Shown here: positions 56,618 to 64,000 of the stretch, one piece after another
Layout of the letters: each line of letters begins with the position of its first letter
Position numbering within the stretch: position 1 is the first letter of the stretch
NCBI GenBank assembly: GCA_947488765.1
Contig: CANLAE010000011.1
Span: 1-64,000, forward strand
DNA length: 64,000 nt
Direction: 5' to 3'
From: Chitinophagaceae bacterium
GTDB lineage: Bacteria; Bacteroidota; Bacteroidia; Chitinophagales; Chitinophagaceae
Notes under the pieces: generated by a model
The model's input: the letters and a program-made list of their open reading frames with translations, nothing else
Database searches by the model: none
What the model was told of the DNA's origin: nothing
Position numbers and translations under genes: made by a program

Positions 56618-57745
56618 ATGGATAGAATTTATTTTGATAATGCCGCAACTACAACATTAGACCCTAAGGTTTTAGAAACAATGATGCCTTACCTAACGCA
56701 ACACTTTGGCAATCCAAGTAGCATTTATAGTTATGGAAGAGAAAGCAGATTGGCAATTGAAAATGCAAGAAAATCGGTAGCAAAAATCTTAAATGCACAT
56801 CCATCAGAAATATTTTTTACAAGCGGAGGAACAGAAAGCAGCAATACTGCAATCATCACAGCGGTAAGAGATTTGGGTTGCAAAAATATCATCAGTTCAA
56901 AAATTGAACACCACGCTACTTTGCATACTGTAGAACATTTGCATCAACAAGGAGAAGCAAGTTTGAACTATGTAAAATTATTGGAAGACGGGCATATAGA
57001 TATGCATGATTTAGAAACTTTATTAGCTTCTGCGTCAGAAAAAACTTTGGTTACACTAATGCATGCCAACAATGAAATTGGAAACATTTTAGATATTGAT
57101 ACAGTAGGTGAATTATGTAAAAAATATGATGCAATATTTCATAGTGATACGGTACAAACAGTAGGGCATTTTCCATTTGATTTACGCAATACACATGTAC
57201 ATTTTATTACCGGTGCAGGACATAAATTTCATGGCCCAAAAGGCGTTGGTATTTTGTACATTAATGAAAACATTACCATCAAACCCTTTGTTCATGGGGG
57301 TTCGCAAGAACGAAACATGCGGGCAGGTACTGAAAATTTATATGGCATTGTTGGTTTTTCTAAAGCCTTACAATTAGCAACAGAACATTACGAATCAGAC
57401 AGCATTTATATTCAATCGTTGAAGTTATACATGAGCGAACAGTTGAAACTGAAGTTCGATTCCATCTCATTCAATGGTGATGTTTTTGGCAAAAGTTTAT
57501 ACACCGTATTAAGTGTCAATTTTCCAAAAACAGAAAAGAGTGAAATGATTTTATTTAATCTGGACATCAATAAAATTTGTGCCAGTGGCGGCAGTGCATG
57601 TACAAGTGGTGCAGATGCAGGTAGCCATGTTATTAGGGCAATTAACAACAATCCCAATCAGGTAACTGTTCGTTTTAGTTTTTGTAAAAACAATACCAAA
57701 GCAGAAATTGATACTGTAATTAATAAGTTGGCAGAAATGACTTAG
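56618..57745 (+). CDS. Cysteine desulfurase (NifS/IscS type)
   Basis: A 375-residue PLP enzyme that takes sulfur from cysteine for Fe-S cluster and thio-cofactor synthesis. Seen: YFDNAATTTLD at the start, GAGHKFHGPKG with the Schiff-base K203, and SACTSG with catalytic Cys C328. Complete. No iscU or suf gene is adjacent, so which cluster system it serves cannot be decided from context. A forward gene that converges on amtB. Confidence 0.92.
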   Translation: MDRIYFDNAATTTLDPKVLETMMPYLTQHFGNPSSIYSYGRESRLAIENARKSVAKILNAHPSEIFFTSGGTESSNTAIITAVRDLGCKNIISSKIEHHATLHTVEHLHQQGEASLNYVKLLEDGHIDMHDLETLLASASEKTLVTLMHANNEIGNILDIDTVGELCKKYDAIFHSDTVQTVGHFPFDLRNTHVHFITGAGHKFHGPKGVGILYINENITIKPFVHGGSQERNMRAGTENLYGIVGFSKALQLATEHYESDSIYIQSLKLYMSEQLKLKFDSISFNGDVFGKSLYTVLSVNFPKTEKSEMILFNLDINKICASGGSACTSGADAGSHVIRAINNNPNQVTVRFSFCKNNTKAEIDTVINKLAEMT

Positions 57746-57856
57746 TAAATCAATTTTTCAAATCAAATTACTTTTTGATGCTTGTATTTAAGAATATTGG
57801 AAGGGAAATATCCAGATAAATTTCTTTTGTGCTACAACAAATTATTGATAATCTGT

Positions 57857-59245
57857 TTACAAAACTTCTTCAATAAGCACACCTTCCTTTTGAACCAATA
57901 AAGTTGTTCCCTGAACATAATTTTCATTGTGTTGGGAAGCATCCAACCCTTCTTCTTCATCTGCCTCTGAAACCCTTAATGGGACAAGGTAGTTAATGAA
58001 TTTGAATATAATAAAGGATGCAATAAAACTATAAGATGCAGCAAATGCCATACCTTTTAATTGAATTAAAAACTGACCATCCAACACCAATGGATTTACA
58101 ACTTTACTACCCAATGCACCAGTAAGCAACATACCTGTAATACCCCCTAATCCATGACATGCAAATACATCCAAAGGGTCATCTAATTTCGTTTTATGTT
58201 TCAAAAATTCTGCTACAGAATTTGAAACGATAGCAGCCACAAAGCCAATAAAAATTGCTTGAGGAACGCCAACGAATCCGGCTGCCGGAGTAATTGCGAC
58301 CAAGCCAACAACCGCACCAATGCAAAAGCCAAGCACAGAGGGCTTCTTGCCTCTTAATACATCAAAAAACATCCAAGCCAACCCAGCAGCAGCTGCAGAA
58401 GTATTGGTTGTTGCAAATGCATACGCAGCCAATGATCCAGCACTTGTAGCGCTACCCGCATTAAAACCAAACCAACCAAACCACAGCAAACCTGTTCCAA
58501 TTAAAACATAAGGAATATTTGCAGGAGAATTAAGATTGGTTGATTTACGGGGTTTTAAAACCAAAGCACCTGTAAGAGCAGCCATACCCGCTGAAATATG
58601 CACTACTGACCCACCGGCAAAATCTAATACGCCCCATTTAAACATTAATCCATTAGGATGCCAAGCCATATGGGCCAATGGAGCATAAACAATTATACCA
58701 AATAATACAATAAATAAAGTATAAGCTGTAAAACGAATTCTTTCGGCTACAGCACCTACTACTAATCCTGGTGTAATGATTGCAAACATTAATTGAAAGA
58801 ATGAAAATAATGGCAAAGGAATAGTCGCAGCAAGACTCCAGGGTTCGCCATTCATTACATTTTTAAACATAAAGAATGTACGAGGATCCCCAATAAAACC
58901 GCCGATAGATTTGCCAAAACAAAGGCTGAATTGAACAACGATCCACAGTACAGAAATAATACCGGCAGATACTGTACTTTTCATCATAGTAGAAAGAACA
59001 TTTTTTCTGCCTACCATTCCACCATAAAAAAAAGCCAAAGCTGGTGTCATTAAAAAAACAAATGCACACGATAGCAGCATCCAAGAAATGTCTCCGGTAT
59101 TGTAAACATATTTGGGCGATTTGCCATCTGCACCCATTAATTTAGTTGGATCAAAAGAAGCATCAGGGGTAACAAATAATGCTAAAATGGCTATAAAAGA
59201 CAAAATAAAAAATGGTGTAACACCCTTAAATGTGGATTTGCTCAT
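57857..59245 (-). CDS. amtB: Ammonium transporter
   Basis: A 462-residue Amt-type channel with a signal-like N-terminal segment and eleven transmembrane helices. Seen: FFYGGMVGRKNVLSTMMKS, the first pore His in HMAWHPNG, GSVVHISAGMAALTGA and the second in FACHGLGGITGM. Membrane import of NH4+/NH3. No glnK lies next to it, unlike in many bacteria. The C-terminal tail (about 30 residues after the last helix) is available for PII binding. Confidence 0.95.
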   Translation of the reverse strand: MSKSTFKGVTPFFILSFIAILALFVTPDASFDPTKLMGADGKSPKYVYNTGDISWMLLSCAFVFLMTPALAFFYGGMVGRKNVLSTMMKSTVSAGIISVLWIVVQFSLCFGKSIGGFIGDPRTFFMFKNVMNGEPWSLAATIPLPLFSFFQLMFAIITPGLVVGAVAERIRFTAYTLFIVLFGIIVYAPLAHMAWHPNGLMFKWGVLDFAGGSVVHISAGMAALTGALVLKPRKSTNLNSPANIPYVLIGTGLLWFGWFGFNAGSATSAGSLAAYAFATTNTSAAAAGLAWMFFDVLRGKKPSVLGFCIGAVVGLVAITPAAGFVGVPQAIFIGFVAAIVSNSVAEFLKHKTKLDDPLDVFACHGLGGITGMLLTGALGSKVVNPLVLDGQFLIQLKGMAFAASYSFIASFIIFKFINYLVPLRVSEADEEEGLDASQHNENYVQGTTLLVQKEGVLIEEVL

Positions 59246-59892
59246 GCTTTAAAACTTATATATTTGCTATATTAATAATATTAATTAATCTAGTGCAAAT
59301 TATCAAATTTTAAAACAAAATTGACTATAAATATTACATTTATTATATTATAATATATATTTTTCAGTGTAAATAGTATTGAACAATAAAAAAGGACTGA
59401 AAAATAAATGAGAATAAATTAATTAAGCCAAATTTTTATCTGCATTGATTTTGCCAAATGATGTTCGAATTATCAACTTTTCAAAGTTAAATTTAGTAGA
59501 AGTATCGAAAGCACTTCCAGAACATCAAACAACATTGCTTGCCTTTCTATTTATTGAACAAAATGAAACAATAAATCTACTTTTTGATCCTCGTTTATAA
59601 AAATTGTTTGTAGTAAAGAATCAATAATTTCTAGATGTCTAACTCCATTCTTGTAACCATCCTCACAATTAAGTAATTATAATGATACAAGAATATCAGT
59701 TTTTCTAATGTATAAAATGGCAAGGAAGGAAATAACTATTGTATAATTGATATTTTATGCTAACAAAACTCTTAAATTAGTTAAGGGCATTGTTGTTTGA
59801 ATTAGTCGTAAAATTTAATTTATAATAAGCAAGCCTGGTATTAGTAACTTGCAAATAATAGAATCCTTTCGAGGTTCTGCAAACACTTTTAC
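59246..59892. other. Long non-coding gap between amtB and rpoB terminator
   Basis: About 650 bp. The amtB promoter should lie near the left end, but no perfect TAnnTTTG is visible. One short forward frame (TTG 59445 to TAA 59598-59600, 51 codons: LVEVSKALPEHQ, NLLFDPRL) looks somewhat protein-like but lacks support. Nothing else seen. Confidence 0.45.
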
Positions 59893-59922
59893 AAAAAAAA
59901 GAGGCTACCATTTGGCAGCCTC
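59893..59922 (-). terminator. rpoB terminator
   Basis: Hairpin gaggct (59901-59906) / agcctc (59917-59922), 23 bp past the rpoB stop, followed on the reverse strand by a run of eight T. Transcription should therefore end here instead of continuing into an rpoC gene. Confidence 0.85.
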
Positions 59923-59944
59923 TTGGCAATATACAATTTTTTGC

Positions 59945-62900
59945 TTAATCAAATTTCAGGTCTAAACCTAATCCTCTTAATTCATGAACCAATACATTGA
60001 ATGATTCAGGAACACCGGCTTTAGGGATATTCTCACCTTTTACAATTGCCTCATAGGTTTTTGCACGGCCGATGATATCATCTGATTTAAGTGTCAATAA
60101 TTCTTGTAAGATATTTGCAGCACCATAAGCTTCCAATGCCCAAACCTCCATCTCACCAAAACGCTGACCACCAAATTGTGCTTTACCGCCCAATGGTTGT
60201 TGCGTAATTAAGCTGTATGGTCCGATAGAACGTGCATGCATTTTATCATCAACCATATGGTGTAATTTGATTACATAAATAACACCAACAGTTGCTTTTT
60301 GATGGAAACGTTCTCCCGTTTCACCATCATAAAGGTAGGTATGTCCATTTAATGGAATATCTGCTTCTTTACAATAGTTTTCAATTTCTGTGGTAGTAGC
60401 ACCATCAAAAATTGGCGTTGCAAATTTTACTCCAAGTTTCTTAGCACTCCATCCTAAAATGGTTTCATAGATTTGTCCTAAGTTCATACGAGAAGGTACC
60501 CCTAATGGATTCAATACAATGTCAACTGGTGTACCATCTTCCATAAAAGGCATATCCTCTGCACGTACAATTTTAGCAACAATCCCTTTATTTCCGTGAC
60601 GTCCAGCCATTTTATCTCCTACTTTCAACTTACGTTTTACAGCAAGATATACTTTAGCTAATTTCAAAACGCCAGCAGGTAATTCGTCTCCAATTGAAAT
60701 ATTAAATTTCTCTCTTTTGTATCTACCCAACTCTTCGTTGAACTTAATATTATAGTTGTGCAACAAAGTATTGATTGCATCATCAGTTTTTGCATCACCT
60801 GTCCAACCTAATGGATTTACGTTTGCAAAATCAATTGAAGCGATATTTTTAGGATTAAATTTAGCAGCTTTTCCTACTAACATTTCACCAAAATTATTGC
60901 TAACTCCTTGAGAAGTTTTGTCTTTCAACAACATTCCCAATTTATTCAATAATTGTTCTTTAATATCATCTTCGTTTTGCAGATGTGTTTTCTCTACCTT
61001 ATCCAACAATGCTTTTTCACGAACCTTTGCATTCTTATCTTTCTTGGCACGTTGGAATAATTTTTTGTCAATTACAACACCTTCAGTTCCGTTAGGAGCT
61101 TTCAAAGAAGCATCTTTGGCATCGCCAGCTTTATCGCCGAAGATTGCACGTAATAACTTCTCTTCTGGAGTTGGATCACTTTCACCTTTTGGTGTAATTT
61201 TTCCAATTAAAATATCCCCTTCTTTAATAGTTGCACCAATACGAATAATACCGTTTTCATCTAAATCTTTGGTTGCTTCTTCACTAACATTCGGAATATC
61301 CGGAGTTAATTCTTCTTCACCCAATTTAGTGTCACGAACTTCTAATTCATATTCATCAATATGTACAGAAGTAAACCAATCTTCACGAACTACTTTTTCA
61401 TTGATTACAATCGCATCTTCAAAGTTGTATCCTTTCCAAGGCATGAAGGCAACTTGTAAATTTCTACCTAAAGCTAATTCACCATTTTTGGTTGCGTACC
61501 CTTCAGTTAAGAAATCACCTTTTTTAACCTTTTGTCCCTTAGATACTGCTGGGCTTAAGTTAATACAAGTAGCCTGATTCGTTTTAATGAATTTAGTAAT
61601 TTTATAAATTCTTAAATCATCATCAAAACTTGTCAAACGATCTTCGTCATTTCTTTCATAACGAACATGTATTTCATTAGCATCAACAAATTCTATAACA
61701 CCATTCCCTTCGGCATGTAATTGAATCCTTGCATCACGTGCAGCTCTTCCTTCTAATCCTGTACCCACAACTGGTGCTTCAGGACGAACTAATGGAACAG
61801 CTTGACGTTGCATGTTAGATCCCATCAATGCACGGTTGGCATCATCATGTTCTAAGAATGGAATTAATGAAGCACTTAACCCTACAATTTGGTTTGGTGC
61901 AACGTCCATGTATTGAACATCATTTTTATCAAGAATAGGGAAATCACCTGTTTCACGACTTACAATCTTACTTTCAGTAAAGTTTCCTTTGTCATCCAAT
62001 GGCGTATTACTTTGTGCAATTTTTGCAGAATCTTCTTCTTCAGCACTCAAGAAAGTTAATTCTTTCATGTTTACTTTTCCATTCTCTACTTTACGATAAG
62101 GCGTTTCAATAAAGCCCATATCATTGATAGCAGCATGCACACACAAAGTTGAAATCAAACCAATGTTTGGTCCTTCCGGAGTTTCAATAGTACACAAACG
62201 ACCGTAGTGGGAATAGTGTACATCTCGAACCTCAAAGCCAGCTCTTTCTCTGCTTAAACCACCGGGTCCAAGAGCTGAAATACGACGTTTGTGCGTAATT
62301 TCAGAAAGCGGATTTGTTTGATCTAAGAATTGAGATAACTGTGATGTTCCAAAGAATGAATTGATTACAGAAGATAATGTTCTTGCATTAATCAAATCTA
62401 CCGGAGTAAATACTTCATTGTCACGAACGTTCATTCTTTCACGAATAGTACGAGCCATACGAGCCAAGCCCACACCAAACTGAGCATACAATTGTTCGCC
62501 TACAGTACGTACACGACGATTGCTTAAATGGTCAATATCATCAATCTCAGCTTTCGCATTTGTTAAACGAACCAGGTATTTAATGATTTCAATAATGTCT
62601 TGTTTGGTTAATACCTTTTTTGTTAAAGAATATTCCAATCCAAGTTTCTTATTGATTTTATAACGGCCCACTTCACCTAAATCATATCTCTTATCAGAGA
62701 AGAATAATTTATCAATGATTCCACGGGCAGTTTCATTATCAGGAGCATCAGCACCACGTAATTGACGATAAATCAATTGAACGGCTTCAAGCTCACTATT
62801 ACTGGTATCTTTATTTAATGTATTGTAGATGATCGCATAATCTCCACCAACATCTTCTCTTTGCAAGAAAACGCTTTTGATTTCCATTTCAATGATTGTG

Positions 62901-63748
62901 TCGATTGCTTCTTCATCCAACACAACATCACGCTCCATTACAATTTCATTACGCTCAATACTTACAACTTCACCTGTATCCTCATCAACAAAATCTTCTA
63001 CCCAAGTACGAAGTACACGAGCAGCCAATCTTTTGCCAACATGTTTTAATAATTCTTTTTTATCAGCATTCACCTCATCGGCCATACCAAATAATTCAAG
63101 AATATCTTTATCAGTTTCAAAACCTATGGAACGTAATAATGTAGTTACCGGGAATTTCTTTTTACGATCGATGTATGCATACATAACATTGTTGATGTCT
63201 GTTGCAAACTCCATCCAAGCTCCTTTGAAAGGGATTACCCTTGCAGAGTAAATTTTAGTTCCGTTCGGGTGAACAGATTGACCAAAAAATACGCCCGGAC
63301 TACGGTGTAATTGTGAAACAACAACACGTTCAGCACCATTCACTACGAAAGTACCTCTTGGTGTCATGTACGGAATATTTCCTAAGAATACATCTTGTAC
63401 AATTGTCTGGAAATCGACGTGTTCCTCATCATTACAACTCAAACGAAGTTTTGCCTTTAGAGGCACAGCGTAGGTTAAGCCACGCTCCATACATTCGTCG
63501 ATAGAATAACGGGGGGGATCAATAAAATAATCCAAGAATTCCAACACGAAAATATTTCTGGTGTCAGTGATCGGAAAATTATCCTTGAATACTCGGAATA
63601 ATCCTTCCACATCACGTTTGTCAGGAGTAGTTTCTAACTGGAAAAATTCTTTGAAAGACTCTAATTGAATGTCTAATAAATCGGGTGTTTCAGCAAGATG
63701 TTTTGTTTTACCGAAGTTTACCCTGTTGTTCAAAGTTTTTGTTGACAT
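59945..63748 (-). CDS. rpoB: DNA-directed RNA polymerase subunit beta
   Basis: The beta subunit of RNA polymerase, 1267 residues from ATG 63748 ([13 protein letters not shown]). Seen: the rifampicin-contact region [19 protein letters not shown] starting at 467, with Q473, D476, H486, R489 and S491 all of the sensitive type; [19 protein letters not shown]; the C-terminal catalytic-core lysine region [12 protein letters not shown] and the C-terminus GLDLKFD. Complete. It is not followed by rpoC: a terminator follows, then amtB. No rplL or other ribosomal protein gene is seen in the 250 bp upstream inside the window. Confidence 0.98.
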   Translation of the reverse strand: MSTKTLNNRVNFGKTKHLAETPDLLDIQLESFKEFFQLETTPDKRDVEGLFRVFKDNFPITDTRNIFVLEFLDYFIDPPRYSIDECMERGLTYAVPLKAKLRLSCNDEEHVDFQTIVQDVFLGNIPYMTPRGTFVVNGAERVVVSQLHRSPGVFFGQSVHPNGTKIYSARVIPFKGAWMEFATDINNVMYAYIDRKKKFPVTTLLRSIGFETDKDILELFGMADEVNADKKELLKHVGKRLAARVLRTWVEDFVDEDTGEVVSIERNEIVMERDVVLDEEAIDTIIEMEIKSVFLQREDVGGDYAIIYNTLNKDTSNSELEAVQLIYRQLRGADAPDNETARGIIDKLFFSDKRYDLGEVGRYKINKKLGLEYSLTKKVLTKQDIIEIIKYLVRLTNAKAEIDDIDHLSNRRVRTVGEQLYAQFGVGLARMARTIRERMNVRDNEVFTPVDLINARTLSSVINSFFGTSQLSQFLDQTNPLSEITHKRRISALGPGGLSRERAGFEVRDVHYSHYGRLCTIETPEGPNIGLISTLCVHAAINDMGFIETPYRKVENGKVNMKELTFLSAEEEDSAKIAQSNTPLDDKGNFTESKIVSRETGDFPILDKNDVQYMDVAPNQIVGLSASLIPFLEHDDANRALMGSNMQRQAVPLVRPEAPVVGTGLEGRAARDARIQLHAEGNGVIEFVDANEIHVRYERNDEDRLTSFDDDLRIYKITKFIKTNQATCINLSPAVSKGQKVKKGDFLTEGYATKNGELALGRNLQVAFMPWKGYNFEDAIVINEKVVREDWFTSVHIDEYELEVRDTKLGEEELTPDIPNVSEEATKDLDENGIIRIGATIKEGDILIGKITPKGESDPTPEEKLLRAIFGDKAGDAKDASLKAPNGTEGVVIDKKLFQRAKKDKNAKVREKALLDKVEKTHLQNEDDIKEQLLNKLGMLLKDKTSQGVSNNFGEMLVGKAAKFNPKNIASIDFANVNPLGWTGDAKTDDAINTLLHNYNIKFNEELGRYKREKFNISIGDELPAGVLKLAKVYLAVKRKLKVGDKMAGRHGNKGIVAKIVRAEDMPFMEDGTPVDIVLNPLGVPSRMNLGQIYETILGWSAKKLGVKFATPIFDGATTTEIENYCKEADIPLNGHTYLYDGETGERFHQKATVGVIYVIKLHHMVDDKMHARSIGPYSLITQQPLGGKAQFGGQRFGEMEVWALEAYGAANILQELLTLKSDDIIGRAKTYEAIVKGENIPKAGVPESFNVLVHELRGLGLDLKFD

Positions 63749-63879
63749 AGTATTTTTGTAAAACCGGTTTATTGCAATAATAACTTTGGCGAGAATTTAA
63801 AATCCTCTTATTCTTTGCTGTTAAATTTACATCATTTATTTAATGAAAATAAAAATAATAGTTAGCTTACCAAAATTTA

Positions 63880-63905
63880 AAGGAGGGCAAAAGTAAGGAT
63901 TGCAA
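63880..63905 (-). promoter_or_regulatory. Candidate rpoB promoter (-7 box TACTTTTG)
   Basis: On the reverse strand 63888-63895 reads TACTTTTG, a match to TAnnTTTG about 140 nt upstream of the ATG. From CAATCC to ATTTTG the region agrees with the rpoC promoter region at 24 of 32 positions. A clear -33 is not visible. Confidence 0.6.
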
Positions 63906-64000
63906 TCGAAAGGTAAAAAGAAATTTTAAAAAGAAATAAAAATTTATAGAAATATTTGTGTAAAACCTCTATTTTCTACCTATTTGAAGGCAATAAATGT

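Noticed and set aside
59445-59600. 51-codon forward frame between amtB and rpoB
   Set aside because: Somewhat protein-like but short, TTG start, no promoter, no recognised family; mentioned only in the gap description.
60918-61577. 219-codon forward frame inside rpoB, and similar long antisense frames in rpoC, der and accA
   Set aside because: They are opposite well-supported conserved genes and show Ser/Leu/Phe-rich shadow composition.

Overview
The window looks like chromosome of an AT-rich member of the Bacteroidota, most likely a Chitinophagaceae-type bacterium (family level is a guess). Supporting signs are promoters of the TAnnTTTG / TTTG type with about 19 bp spacing, general lack of Shine-Dalgarno sequences, a TonB-dependent receptor with an N-terminal carboxypeptidase-regulatory-like domain behind a TPP riboswitch, and Bacteroidota-typical families (PUR/DUF3276, DUF5777, DUF4920, YceI, a large TamB-like protein). 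Most of the window is housekeeping DNA.

Layout: 0-5.2 kb, the tail of an unknown gene and a very large TamB/AsmA-like envelope protein. 5.4-9.7 kb, rpoC, alone. 10.3-12.8 kb, the ribosome-assembly GTPases der and era. 12.85-13.0 kb, initiator tRNA-fMet with a clear promoter and terminator. 13.1-15.7 kb, TPP riboswitch plus TonB receptor (thiamine or precursor uptake). 15.7-19.4 kb, reverse-strand cmk, dapA, accA and a short-chain dehydrogenase. 19.5-24.4 kb, a tight forward run: flavin reductase-like, acyl-CoA thioesterase, agmatinase-family ureohydrolase, small membrane protein, radical SAM protein, TSUP permease. 24.4-27.6 kb, MFS permease and Lrp/AsnC regulator facing ahcY across a perfect palindrome. 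27.9-33.9 kb, a deacetylase-like lipoprotein, then threonine aldolase-like, pgi, GNAT and an arylsulfotransferase-like protein. 33.9-37.4 kb, a TsdA-like dihaem cytochrome c, PUR protein and ABC half-exporter.

The accessory zone is 37.5-45.7 kb, bounded by tRNA-Ser(TGA) and tRNA-Val(TAC). It holds an orphan polytopic membrane protein, a coupled pair of tiny membrane proteins, a base-composition-shifted non-coding block, a four-gene export operon (Ig-like lipoprotein with a CxxCH motif, YceI, DUF5777, OB-fold) and a 2.6 kb segment flanked by a perfect 46-bp repeat of the 3' part of tRNA-Val. That segment carries one large MORN/propeller/zinc-finger-like gene and no recombinase; its structure fits site-specific integration into the tRNA.

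45.8-64 kb returns to housekeeping: clpS-aat (N-end rule), a TIGR01777-type epimerase, an ABC-2 exporter, a FadN-like beta-oxidation protein, a 560-bp GxxExxY cassette with inverted terminal repeats, homogentisate dioxygenase, DUF4920, 2[4Fe-4S] ferredoxin, LuxC-type acyl-CoA reductase, cysteine desulfurase, amtB and finally rpoB.

Most notable observations: rpoB and rpoC, normally adjacent, are about 50 kb apart on the same strand, each with its own terminator (rpoB's a reverse-strand one, rpoC's shared with tamB), and with upstream promoters that match at 24 of 32 positions; the tRNA-Val-flanked element; the GxxExxY cassette; a dispersed intergenic repeat built on GCGTCGCA; and the Lrp-ahcY palindrome. 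No CRISPR array, rRNA, complete IS or prophage was seen.
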